A stretch of 12,673 nt of DNA from DAOMOD01 sp035444205 (GTDB taxonomy: Bacteria > Pseudomonadota > Gammaproteobacteria > Xanthomonadales > BPKI01). The stretch lies in the NCBI GenBank assembly GCA_035444205.1, contig DAOMOD010000122.1, forward strand, positions 1 through 12,673, given 5' to 3'. Shown piece after piece: positions 1 to 7,277 of this stretch (positions are counted from its first letter, which is position 1; the number at the start of each line of letters is the position of its first letter). The translations under genes were made by a program, and so were the position numbers. The notes beneath the pieces are model-generated. The model did not search any database. It had not been told where the DNA came from and saw only the letters and a list, made by a program, of their open reading frames with translations.

Positions 1-519
1 GCGATCGCCATCGTTCCGCAGGACACCGTGCTGTTCAACGACAGCATCCTCTACAACATCCAGTACGGCCGTCCCGCGGCCAGCCGCGAGGACGTGATTG
101 CCGCAGCACGCGCCGCGCACATCCACGACTTCATCGAGAGCCTGCCCGACGGCTACGACACCGAGGTCGGTGAGCGCGGACTGAAACTGTCCGGCGGCGA
201 GAAGCAACGCGTCGCCATCGCCCGCGCCCTGCTCAAGAACCCGGCCATCCTGATCTTCGACGAGGCTACATCGGCGCTGGATTCGAGGAGCGAAAAGGCG
301 ATCCAGGCCGAACTTGCACGCATCGCCGAAGGCCGCACCACCCTGATCATCGCCCATCGCCTTTCCACGGTGATGGACGCCGACCAGATTCTGGTGCTTG
401 ACCAGGGACGGATCGTCGAGCGCGGCAGCCACGAGGCCCTGCTGGCGCTGGACGGGCACTACGCGCAGATGTGGCGCCTGCAGCAGCGCGAAAACGCGGA
501 GAGCGCTGCGCTCTCGTAA
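1..519 (+). CDS. Atm1-type ABC exporter, ATPase domain (5'-truncated)
   Basis: The frame is open from the first base, so the gene enters from the left; a TAA stop ends it at 517-519. About 172 residues are visible, all from the nucleotide-binding domain. Seen in order: the Q-loop (AIVPQDTVLFND), the ABC signature (LSGGEKQRVAIARA), Walker B with the catalytic Glu and D-loop (ILIFDEATSALD) and the H-loop (IIAHRLST). The Walker A and the membrane domain lie outside the window. The wording around the Q-loop (VPQDTVLFND, then YNIQYGRP) and 'RGLKLSGGEKQRVAIARALLKNP' is typical of the Atm1/HMT1 (ABCB7-like) branch, which exports glutathione-linked or heavy-metal/Fe-S-related compounds at the inner membrane. 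The substrate here is inferred only from family. The C-terminus ends in a short charged tail. It converges on the hutG-like gene; no clear terminator is visible in the 124 bases between. Confidence 0.93.
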   Translation, partial: AIAIVPQDTVLFNDSILYNIQYGRPAASREDVIAAARAAHIHDFIESLPDGYDTEVGERGLKLSGGEKQRVAIARALLKNPAILIFDEATSALDSRSEKAIQAELARIAEGRTTLIIAHRLSTVMDADQILVLDQGRIVERGSHEALLALDGHYAQMWRLQQRENAESAALS

Positions 520-643
520 CCTGAGCAGGACCGCATCTCACACAACTCGTCGATCAGAAGAAGGCGCCCTGCGGGACCACCCGACCGCAAGCTTCCCCTG
601 CCGCCGCAGACCGAAGTCGCGCACCCACCGATCAGGGACAACC

Positions 644-1432
644 CTATTCGACGTGGGCGAGCGCCGCCTCGATCAGCTCGCGGATCACCGCCTGCACCCG
701 CCGTGCACGCGCTTCGTCGTACTCGAATGTGACCTCGTCCATGTACGTCCCCTGACGCAATTCGAGCTGCACCGCCTCGCTGCCCGCGCCAGGCCGCCCG
801 TAGTGGCGAGTGATATGACCACCCTTGAAGCGGCCGTTGACCACGTAACTGTAGTCGCGCTGCGCACCCAGCACCTTGCGCAGCGAGTCCTCCAGGGCAC
901 GTGTGCAGCTATCGCCGTCGGCAGTACCGATGTTGAAATCGGGCAACTGATCTTCGAACAATCGCGGCAGCACACCCTTGATCGAATGCGCCTCCCACAG
1001 CACCACCCGCGAGTGCTGGTGGCGCAGGCGGCTGATCTCGCCGTCCAGCGCTTCGTGATAGGGACGCCAGTAGCGTTCGATGCGCTCGGCGATCTCGTCC
1101 GTCCCCGGCTCCTCGCCGACGCGGTAGATGGGCAGCCCCTCGAAGGTCTGCAACGGGCACAGCGCCGACTCGGTCCGACCGGGGTACAGCAGCGTGCCGT
1201 CCGTGGGGCGGTTGAGATCGATCACATAGCGCGAAAAGCGCGGCCTGAGCATCGACACGCCCATCTCCCGCGCGAATGCGTACAGGCGCCCGATATGCCA
1301 GTCGGTATCGGGCAGCATGGCTGCAATCGGCGTGAAACGGCCGGCCACCTCGTCCGGCACTTCAGTGCCATCGTGCGGCAGGCTGATCAGCAATGGCAGG
1401 CGGCCGTGGTGCAGGGTATAGGTGTCTGACAC
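644..1432 (-). CDS. hutG: N-formylglutamate deformylase (HutG family)
   Basis: A 262-residue protein of the N-formylglutamate amidohydrolase (FGase) family. The enzyme hydrolyses N-formyl-L-glutamate to glutamate and formate, the last step of the five-step histidine degradation route, in the cytosol. Family signatures run along the whole length: SLPHDG (17-22), the DTDWHIGRLY block (42-51), RYVIDLNRPTDG (68-79), WEAHSIKG (146-153), NGRFKGGHITRHYGRP (199-214) and LELRQGTYMDE (223-233); the His/Asp/Glu residues in these blocks are the likely metal and catalytic site. Length is normal. The start is GTG at 1432-1430, supported by a strong Shine-Dalgarno. No other hut gene is in the window: the left neighbour is an ABC exporter and the right a secreted unknown, so this copy stands alone here. 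A related formyl- or acyl-amino-acid substrate is possible. Confidence 0.93.
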   Translation of the reverse strand: MSDTYTLHHGRLPLLISLPHDGTEVPDEVAGRFTPIAAMLPDTDWHIGRLYAFAREMGVSMLRPRFSRYVIDLNRPTDGTLLYPGRTESALCPLQTFEGLPIYRVGEEPGTDEIAERIERYWRPYHEALDGEISRLRHQHSRVVLWEAHSIKGVLPRLFEDQLPDFNIGTADGDSCTRALEDSLRKVLGAQRDYSYVVNGRFKGGHITRHYGRPGAGSEAVQLELRQGTYMDEVTFEYDEARARRVQAVIRELIEAALAHVE

Positions 1433-1439
1433 GCGCGTT

Positions 1440-1446
1440 CCCCTCC
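1440..1446 (-). promoter_or_regulatory. Shine-Dalgarno deciding the GTG start of hutG
   Basis: On the minus strand this reads GGAGGGG, followed by a 7-base spacer and GTG at 1432-1430. The strong site at ideal distance supports the GTG codon as the true start. Confidence 0.75.
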
Positions 1447-1694
1447 GGACGATGCTCCCATGCTCACACCGGGACGGGCATACTTCAAGTCATTCGGAGC
1501 TCGGTCGATGACATTGCGGCGACCAGCGCAGCGTGGGCGGTGGAAGCCGACCGAACTCCCAGCCCGCAGTTCTCACATCCCTTCACGAATCAGATCCGCA
1601 GCTGGCTTTACTGTGGACGCCGATCCGCTCAGGATGTGATAACCAGGCTCGCGGCAGCTTGCCATCCCTGACTCAGAACCGCACGAGGTCGAAT

Positions 1695-2132
1695 ATGACA
1701 CGCAACACATGGCCGATCATCATGACCGCCGTCTTGCTGCTCGGACTGGCGCCACAGGCTTCCTCCTCGGGCGTGCGCTGCGAGTTGCGCTTCAACATGA
1801 GCGGCTGGTCGGCGTTCTACAAACGGTCATCGGGCACGGGCACCATCACCTGCAACAACGGCCAATCCCTCAACGTGTCGATCGAGGCCCGCGGCGGTGG
1901 TCTGACCGTCGGCAGATCGACCATCGAGAACGGTGTCGGCGAGTTCTCGCCGGTGGACGACATCCGCGATCTGCTGGGCCGTTACGGAAGCGCCGAGGCG
2001 CATGCAGGGGTCGGCGCGTCAGCCAAGGGACAGGTGGTGACCAAGGGATCGGTGTCGCTGGCATTGAGTGGGACCGGGCGCGGGGTCGACCTGGGGGTGG
2101 CTTTCGGCAGCTTCGTCATCCGCGCGCGCTAG
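1695..2132 (+). CDS. Small secreted protein of unknown function
   Basis: A 145-residue protein. The frame is open further upstream (to about 1533), but ATG 1695 is chosen because GAGG at 1685-1688 sits 6 bases ahead and the following residues form a clean signal peptide (MTRNTWPIIMTAVLLLGLAP, then QASSS). The mature part has two cysteines (C29 and C53) bracketing 'LRFNMSGWSAFYKRSSGTGTITC', which could form one disulphide, then an alternating Gly/hydrophobic pattern to the end (EARGGGLTVGRS, GVGASAKGQVV, GVDLGVAFGSFVIRAR) that suggests a compact beta-barrel or sandwich. The arrangement faintly recalls DUF992-type exported proteins, but I cannot assign it. It stands alone: divergent from hutG over 262 bases and convergent with the minus-strand genes to the right. 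Likely periplasmic or surface-exposed; function unknown. Confidence 0.8.
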   Translation: MTRNTWPIIMTAVLLLGLAPQASSSGVRCELRFNMSGWSAFYKRSSGTGTITCNNGQSLNVSIEARGGGLTVGRSTIENGVGEFSPVDDIRDLLGRYGSAEAHAGVGASAKGQVVTKGSVSLALSGTGRGVDLGVAFGSFVIRAR

Positions 2133-2139
2133 CGGTTCA

Positions 2140-2336
2140 GATCCGCTCCGGCCGAAAAACATCCGTCGCAGACGCGTCCTCCCGAAATCGAGCAGCGAGC
2201 AGCGTCCTTCCTCGTCGACCAATACGTCTCGCGATGGCAGCGAGTGACGTGCGACGCCGCATTCGGGCATGGCTTCGACCAGGTCACGCAGGTGGTGGAT
2301 GGCGTTGTCGGGAACCGGCGCGCAGTCGTCAGGCAC
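2140..2336 (-). pseudogene. Possible decayed kinase/phosphotransferase fragment
   Basis: Between the convergent genes ending at 2132 and 2347, the minus strand encodes a stretch that reads like the catalytic core of a small-molecule or lipopolysaccharide kinase: 'HHLRDLVEAMPECGVARHS', then LPSRDVLVDEEGRC, then SLLDFGRTRLRR. This parallels the kinase layout of a helix ending in 'HxxGV', an HxDLxxxN catalytic loop, 'LVDExGxxxLIDF' and a following Arg-rich stretch (RIO, InaA or Kdo/WaaP-kinase style). The catalytic positions look lost: the expected HGDL reads RHSL, and the expected Asn is Asp. Only about 70 residues remain, with no N-lobe, and the frame runs on into the neighbouring gene without a sensible end. 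I read it as a degraded remnant. A chance resemblance is possible because frames stay open by chance in GC-rich DNA. Confidence 0.35.
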
Positions 2337-2346
2337 CGCCCCGTGA

Positions 2347-2922
2347 CTACTCGAACCCGTTGGCGAAGATCAATGCGTCCTTGATCACGTAGACATCGTC
2401 GAAATGCCCGTGGAAGCTGCCTCCGGCGGGATCCTTCTCGATCCCCAGGCGCAGCTCGATGGTGGCCGGCAGCGAAAACGCGGTGGCGGACAGCTCCACG
2501 GACTGCCACGTGTCGATGCTGTTCAGAAAAAGCCCTCCGATCGCCGACGCTCCACCCGTGCAGTCGGCGGCATGGCGCAGGGAGTAGCTGAACACCAGGC
2601 GGCCGCTTGCTGCCCCGGACAGCCCCATCCCACTGGCGCCTATCCGATGCAGACCGGTCTCGCCCAGGACGATGCATGCCTCCAGCGGATACACGCGCTG
2701 TCCCGCTGTGGCTTCGGCGTTGCCGAGCAGCGCCGACCCCGAACCGGTGTCATCGTCGATGTCGACATCGGACCAGACTGCCGTGCCCTCGCCGCTTGGC
2801 GCCCAGCCACCAAGGTCGGTGGCGAACCCGCCGTTCGGCACAAGGTTCACCTGCGCAGTGACGGTAAGACTGGCACTCGCCAGCAGCGCGAACAGCAGGA
2901 GACGTGAATCGGAACGGGTCAT
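2347..2922 (-). CDS. Secreted CBM-like protein with C-terminal IFANGFE tail
   Basis: A 191-residue protein. ATG at 2922-2920 is preceded by GAGGTGG four bases upstream and followed by a signal peptide (MTRSDSRLLLFALLASASLT, cleavage near VTAQ). The mature N-terminus 'NLVPNGGFATDLGGW' is the usual opening of galactose-binding-fold, CBM4/9-like domains ('N-x-NGxFxxxxxGW'). The domain closes with 'GSFHGHFDDVYVIKD', matching the final 'FDDV' strand of that fold. C82 and C115 may form a disulphide. The protein ends exactly in 'ALIFANGFE', a tail I recall at the end of many secreted Xanthomonadales proteins (IFxDGFE style). Probably exported; ligand and role unknown. It lies downstream of the dehydrogenase/gor unit on the same strand, but 208 bases containing the assembly gap separate them, so co-transcription is unproven. 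Confidence 0.8.
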   Translation of the reverse strand: MTRSDSRLLLFALLASASLTVTAQVNLVPNGGFATDLGGWAPSGEGTAVWSDVDIDDDTGSGSALLGNAEATAGQRVYPLEACIVLGETGLHRIGASGMGLSGAASGRLVFSYSLRHAADCTGGASAIGGLFLNSIDTWQSVELSATAFSLPATIELRLGIEKDPAGGSFHGHFDDVYVIKDALIFANGFE

Positions 2923-3050
2923 GGCCACCTCGGAGTCATGGGGCACCAATCGGCGGCGCCGGCGCGCAACTCTGACAGAGCGGGCGGACTGCCGACAAGC
3001 CGGGCGGGAATCGATTCGGGCCCAATCCGAAGCTCGTATCGGGCTGATCG

Positions 3051-3071
3051 NNNNNNNNNNNNNNNNNNNNN
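3051..3071. other. Assembly gap (21 N)
   Basis: A run of 21 unknown bases lies between gor and the CBM-like gene. It abuts a C run (3072-3076) that opens a short stem (CCCCG 3073-3077 with CGGGG 3084-3088, 6-base loop). The real length of missing sequence is unknown, and any open frame read across it is meaningless. Confidence 1.
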
Positions 3072-3130
3072 CCCCCGCCACTCCGGGGCGCGTCGAGCCG
3101 GCGCACCCTGGAATGCCGGAAGGCACCACG

Positions 3131-4498
3131 CTACAGCAGCACCACTTCCTCCGCCGATGTCGGATGGATGGCCACCGTCGCCTCAAAGTCGGCCTTGGTC
3201 GCACCCATGCGCATGGCGACCGCGAATCCCTGCAGCATTTCGTCGGCGCCCTCGCCCATGAGGTGCAGGCCGACGACCCGCCTGTCCGCGCCCGCGCAGA
3301 CCATCTTGAAGAAGCTGCGCGGACCGTGGTCGACCAGCGCCGCGCGCATCGGGCGGAAATCGCCGCGGTGCACTTCGACCGACGCTCCGAACTCCGCTCG
3401 GGCCTCGTCCTCGGTGATACCGACCACGCCCACCGGCGGGTGGCCGAACACCACCGTGGGTATGCAGCGGTAGTCGAGCCGGGCATCGACCTCTCCGCCG
3501 AAGATCCGGTCCATCAGCCGGCGCGCGGCGGCAATGGCGACCGGCGTGAGCTGGCTGTGCCCGGTGACATCGCCGACGGCATGGATACCTGCCGCCGATG
3601 TGTCCTGCAATGCATCGACGGCAATGTGCCCGTCTGCACCGAGCGCCACGCCGGCACTGTCGAGCCCCAGTTCCTCGACGTTGGGATCGCGGCCCAGTGC
3701 CCAGACCAGGCGTTCATAAGGGCCTTGCGTTCCGCCATCGGCGAAACGCAGGCGGATCGCGCCCGCCCCGCCCTCGATGGCCTGGACCTGCTGCTCGCAA
3801 TGGATGCCGATGCCCTGCACGCGCATGGCGGCCGCCAGCCGGTCCGAGATGTCGGCATCGAAACGACCGAGCAGACGCGGGCCACGCGCGATCACGTCGA
3901 CGGCGCAGCCCAGCGCATGCAGCACACCGGCGAATTCGACAGCGATGTAGCCACTTCCCACCAGGGCGACACGCGACGGTGCATGGCGCCAGCGGAAGAA
4001 TTCGTCGGAATCCTCGCCGAGCGCGGCTCCGGGCAGATCGGGCAGATGCGGACGTGCGCCGGTGGCGATCAGGATGTGGCCTGCCTGGAGTATCCGTTCG
4101 CCGACTGCCACCCGCCCCTGCCCCAGCAGCCGTCCGCGACCGGCGACCCGTTCAATGCCGGCCGCCTCGAAGCGCCGCCGGTAGCTCGCGTGGATGCGCT
4201 CGATGTACGCCTCGCGCAACGCGATGAAGGTGGACCAGTCGAGTCGACCCGGACGGCTGTCGAAACCGGCGCGCACCGCGTCGGCCTGGGCCTCGGCGAG
4301 GTGAGCGGCAATCCACATGGCCTTCTTCGGCACGCATCCCCGGTTGACGCAGGTGCCGCCCAGCGCGTCCACCTCCACGACCGCAACGCGCGCGCCGTGA
4401 TGTGCGGCGCGGATGGCTCCGGCGATACCGCCGGAGCCGGCGCCGATGACGATGAGATCGAAGGATGTCGCGGCCATCGCAGTTTGTGTCGCCTTCAT
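3131..4498 (-). CDS. gor: Glutathione-disulfide reductase
   Basis: A 455-residue class I pyridine nucleotide-disulphide oxidoreductase that reduces GSSG to GSH with NADPH and FAD in the cytosol. Visible in order: FAD dinucleotide fold VIGAGSGG (17-24); redox-active pair C50/C55 in GGTCVNRGCVPKK; ATGARP (145-150); NAD(P)H fold GSGYIAVEFAG (181-191); second FAD motif HAVGDVTG (306-313); dimerisation domain with HPTSAEE at the end, where H445 and E450 form the catalytic dyad. The CVNxGCVPKK and HPTSAEE wording is glutathione-reductase type rather than lipoamide dehydrogenase. In the NADPH-phosphate region (IARGPRLLGRFD) Arg205 is in register, but the second Arg expected in 'LRxFD' is shifted by one (LGRFD). 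The start at 4498 overlaps the upstream dehydrogenase stop (ATGA); a second ATG at 4477 is possible and would drop seven residues. Confidence 0.94.
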   Translation of the reverse strand: MKATQTAMAATSFDLIVIGAGSGGIAGAIRAAHHGARVAVVEVDALGGTCVNRGCVPKKAMWIAAHLAEAQADAVRAGFDSRPGRLDWSTFIALREAYIERIHASYRRRFEAAGIERVAGRGRLLGQGRVAVGERILQAGHILIATGARPHLPDLPGAALGEDSDEFFRWRHAPSRVALVGSGYIAVEFAGVLHALGCAVDVIARGPRLLGRFDADISDRLAAAMRVQGIGIHCEQQVQAIEGGAGAIRLRFADGGTQGPYERLVWALGRDPNVEELGLDSAGVALGADGHIAVDALQDTSAAGIHAVGDVTGHSQLTPVAIAAARRLMDRIFGGEVDARLDYRCIPTVVFGHPPVGVVGITEDEARAEFGASVEVHRGDFRPMRAALVDHGPRSFFKMVCAGADRRVVGLHLMGEGADEMLQGFAVAMRMGATKADFEATVAIHPTSAEEVVLL

Positions 4499-5748
4499 GC
4501 GAAACGGGCCGGCGACAGCGGCCCCGGATCCAGCACCGGCTCGGTTCCTGCGATCAGGTCGCGTACCAGCATGCCGCTCACCGCGCACAGGCTGACGCCG
4601 AGCATGCCGTGTCCGGTGGCCAGCATCAGGTTGGACAGCCGCGGGGCGCGTCCGATGATGGGCAGGTCGTCCCACGTCATCGGGCGCCATCCATACCAGG
4701 ATTCCTGCGGCTCGCCCTGCCCTGCATCGTGCAGGAACTCCGCCGCACCACGACGGAGCGCGCTCAGCCGCACCGGGTTCAATGCGCTGTCGTAGCCTGA
4801 GAACTCCATGGTGCTGCCGAGACGGAAACCGTCGCCCCAGGTGGTGACGCACACGCTTGGTTCCTTCAGCACCAGCGGCCGGGTCGGCGCAACAGCGGGC
4901 CGGGCAAAGGTCATCGAATAGCCCTTGCCCGGCTGCACCGGCAGCTTCAGGCCAAGCTGGCGCGACAGCAATGGCGACCACGCGCCACTGGCCAGCACGA
5001 TCTGATCGGCCCGCCAGACCCGACCCCCGGCACGAACCGCGACCACGCGTCCGCCTTCGATGTCGAAACCTTCAGCCGCATGACCCTCCCGAATGTTGGC
5101 GCCGGCAGCGCGCACGACATCGGACAGGCCGCGGATCAGGCGGTCCGGACGAAGGCACGCATCGCCGGGAAAGTGGATGCCCCCGGCCACGCCGGGTTTC
5201 AGCGCGGGCTCCTCGCGCTCCACCGTGGCTGCATCCCAAAGTTGCGCCTGGATGCCGAGCGGTGCCAGCTCCTCGCGCCAGCCGCCGCAGCGCTCCCACT
5301 CGCGGACGCTGCGGAACACGTAGAGCAGGCCGCTGCGGCGGTATGCGCAGTCGATGCCGGTGTGATCGAGCAGTGTTTCAAGTGCATCACGCGAGGTGTT
5401 GAGCAACCCCGCCTTGATTGCCGACACGTGCGCATAGTCGCGGCGGTTGCAGCGCCGGGCGAAGTGCAGCAACCAGCTCCACAGGGCGGGATCGAAGCGC
5501 GGGCGGATGTAGAACGGCGCATCCGGACTGAACATCCACTTGAGTCCCTTCAGCAACGCGCCGGGTTCGGCCAGTGGTGGTGCGTGGCTGGGCGTCAGCG
5601 TGCCGCAGTTGCCGTGGCTGGCGCCCGCACCCACCGTCTCGCGTTCGAGCACGGTGACGCTGCGGCCCGCCCCGAGCAGGTACCACGCACTGCACAGGCC
5701 GATGACGCCGCCGCCGATGATGAGGACATCCGACCGGGTTTCCGACAT
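4495..5748 (-). CDS. D-amino-acid dehydrogenase, DadA-family FAD oxidoreductase
   Basis: A 417-residue DAO-family flavoenzyme. Such enzymes oxidise D-amino acids (or D-hydroxyproline, sarcosine-like substrates) to 2-oxo acids and ammonia, passing electrons to the respiratory chain at the inner membrane. Seen: N-terminal FAD fold 'VLIIGGGVIGLCSAWYLLGA' with Glu35 ending the second strand, the ASHGNCGTLTPSHAPPLAEPG segment (43-63) typical of the DadA subgroup related to hydroxyproline-pathway dehydrogenases, a mid-chain substrate domain (PGDACLRPDRL, then LASGAWSPLL), and the C-terminal FAD-closing block 'WYGWRPMTWDDLPIIGRAP' with ATGHGMLGVSL. Length is normal. The ATG at 5748 has no Shine-Dalgarno but a TACAAT box lies just upstream. 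No alanine racemase or proline-pathway gene adjoins it; instead its stop overlaps the gor start by four bases. The exact substrate cannot be read from sequence. Confidence 0.88.
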   Translation of the reverse strand: MSETRSDVLIIGGGVIGLCSAWYLLGAGRSVTVLERETVGAGASHGNCGTLTPSHAPPLAEPGALLKGLKWMFSPDAPFYIRPRFDPALWSWLLHFARRCNRRDYAHVSAIKAGLLNTSRDALETLLDHTGIDCAYRRSGLLYVFRSVREWERCGGWREELAPLGIQAQLWDAATVEREEPALKPGVAGGIHFPGDACLRPDRLIRGLSDVVRAAGANIREGHAAEGFDIEGGRVVAVRAGGRVWRADQIVLASGAWSPLLSRQLGLKLPVQPGKGYSMTFARPAVAPTRPLVLKEPSVCVTTWGDGFRLGSTMEFSGYDSALNPVRLSALRRGAAEFLHDAGQGEPQESWYGWRPMTWDDLPIIGRAPRLSNLMLATGHGMLGVSLCAVSGMLVRDLIAGTEPVLDPGPLSPARFA

Positions 5749-5756
5749 GGGCGGCG

Positions 5757-5762
5757 ATTGTA
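5757..5762 (-). promoter_or_regulatory. Possible -10 box for the dehydrogenase/gor unit
   Basis: On the minus strand this reads TACAAT, five of six matches to TATAAT, and ends 8 bases before the ATG at 5748. Transcription from it would begin within a few bases of the start codon, in keeping with the missing Shine-Dalgarno. No good -35 match is seen 16-18 bases upstream, so the call is tentative. Confidence 0.35.
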
Positions 5763-5927
5763 CGCACGCGCCGGGGCGCTGCGCGCCTCGGCGATGAGAA
5801 AAGCCAGAATCGACCGTGGGGCCGATGATCTGGCGGGTCTCCCTTGTACGGATGAGCGCTGTGGCTCGCAGGTCGCTCAAGTGCGACAGGCTGCTAATCT
5901 TGAGGTTCGCCCGAACGGAGCCATCCC

Positions 5928-7277
5928 ATGCGCATCGCGATCCTTCTGCTGCTGGCGCTGGCCAGCGATCTTGCGGCGGCATCGTCTGTCGCCTTCCGCA
6001 ACGTCCATGTCGTGCCCATGGATGCCGAGCGCGTGATCGAAGCGCAGACCGTGGTGGTGGCCAATGGCAGGATCGTCTCGCTGGGTCCTGTCGACGAGGT
6101 GGCCATTCCCGAGAGCGCCATGGTCATCGACGCTGGCGGGCTCTTCCTGATGCCCGGTCTCGCCGAAATGCACGCGCACGTTCCCAACACCACCGACACG
6201 GAGGCGGTGCAGCGCGTACTCGACCTGTTCCTCGCCAACGGCGTCACCACCATCCGCGGCATGCTCGGCGAGCCCGGCCATATCGCATTGCGGCAGGCGG
6301 TGGCGGCGGGCGATCGCGACGGTCCGCGCATCGTCGCCGCCGGCCCTTCGCTCAATGGCCAGTCGGTCACCACACCCGAGCGCGGCGCCGAAATGGTGCG
6401 CGAGCAGCACGCCGCCGGTTTCGACCTGCTCAAGCTGCATCCCGGACTCACGCCGCCCAAGTTCGACGCCATCGTCGCCGCCGCGCGCGAGGTCGGCATT
6501 CCCTTTGGCGGCCACGTCTCGGTGGAGGTCGGCCTGCCCTACTCGCTCGAACACGGGCAGCTCACGGTCGACCACTTCGATGACTTCATGCGCCACCTGG
6601 TGCCGCCCGAAGCCGAGGCGCGCCGCACCATCGTGCCTTTCTGGTTCGGCGCCAACCTGGCGCGCCACGCCGATGCCGCGCGCATTCCGCTGCTGGTGGA
6701 GATGACCAGGGACGCCGGTGCATGGGTGGTGCCGACCGAGCATCTGTTCGTGTCCCTTATGGACGAAACGCCGAGCGAAGTGCGCCTGGAACGGCCGGAA
6801 TACGCCTACGTGAGCGCTGCCACCCGCGCACAGTGGACCCACCAGCGCGAGGCACTGCGGGGGCATCCGCAATACGACGCCGAATACGCGGCACGCTTCC
6901 TGGAACTGCGCCGCGAACTGATCGCCGCCGTGGACGGTATCGACCGCCTTCTACTCGGCGCCGACGCACCGCAGATGTTCAACGTACCGGGCTTTTCGGT
7001 GCACGGCGAGCTGGCGATCTATGTCGAGGCCGGCCTGAGCCCCTACCGCGCGCTGCGCACCGGCACGGTCAACGTGGCGCGGCATCTTGCGGTGGCGGAG
7101 CGGCGCGGTACCGTGGCAGAGGGCATGGAGGCCGACCTGGTGCTGATCGAAGGCAACCCGCTGGAGAACGTTGGCCACGCCGCGCAGGTGCGGGGAGTGA
7201 TGGTCATGGGGCGCTGGTACGACCGCGCGGCGCTCGACGAAAAGCTGGCCGCGGTACGCGCAGCCGTCAGCGAATGA
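5928..7277 (+). CDS. Exported metal-dependent amidohydrolase
   Basis: A 449-residue amidohydrolase-superfamily protein with a signal peptide (MRIAILLLLALASDLAAASS). The ATG is preceded by GGAG at 5917-5920. The metal site of the imidazolonepropionase/Xaa-Pro-dipeptidase-like branch is intact: HAH at H82/H84 in PGLAEMHAHV, K169 in DLLKLHP (the likely carboxylated lysine), H196 in FGGHVS, H216 in VDHFDD and D346 in LLLGADAPQ. The C-terminal block 'HGELAIYVEAGLSPYRALRT', GTVNVARHL and 'GTVAEGMEADLVLIEGNPLE' is the usual end of the fold, returning to the small beta-sandwich domain built by the N-terminus. It hydrolyses an amide or cyclic-amide bond, probably in the periplasm; relatives include exported prolidase-like and organophosphate-acting enzymes, so the substrate is open. 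It is divergent from the D-amino-acid dehydrogenase over 179 bases, so both might act on related amino-acid compounds, but this is only suggestive. Confidence 0.9.
   Translation: MRIAILLLLALASDLAAASSVAFRNVHVVPMDAERVIEAQTVVVANGRIVSLGPVDEVAIPESAMVIDAGGLFLMPGLAEMHAHVPNTTDTEAVQRVLDLFLANGVTTIRGMLGEPGHIALRQAVAAGDRDGPRIVAAGPSLNGQSVTTPERGAEMVREQHAAGFDLLKLHPGLTPPKFDAIVAAAREVGIPFGGHVSVEVGLPYSLEHGQLTVDHFDDFMRHLVPPEAEARRTIVPFWFGANLARHADAARIPLLVEMTRDAGAWVVPTEHLFVSLMDETPSEVRLERPEYAYVSAATRAQWTHQREALRGHPQYDAEYAARFLELRRELIAAVDGIDRLLLGADAPQMFNVPGFSVHGELAIYVEAGLSPYRALRTGTVNVARHLAVAERRGTVAEGMEADLVLIEGNPLENVGHAAQVRGVMVMGRWYDRAALDEKLAAVRAAVSE

Noticed and set aside
398..1429. Long open frame on the plus strand opposite hutG (about 340 codons)
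   Set aside because: It is antisense to a gene with complete family signatures, has Arg/His-rich low-meaning sequence, and is an expected by-product of high GC content.
1617..1645. TTTACT and TGTGATAAC as a promoter for the secreted protein at 1695
   Set aside because: The spacer between the two is about 25 bases, too long for a normal sigma-70 promoter.
2672..4795. Plus-strand open frame of about 700 codons opposite gor
   Set aside because: It runs through the assembly gap and lies antisense to gor and the dehydrogenase; not a gene.
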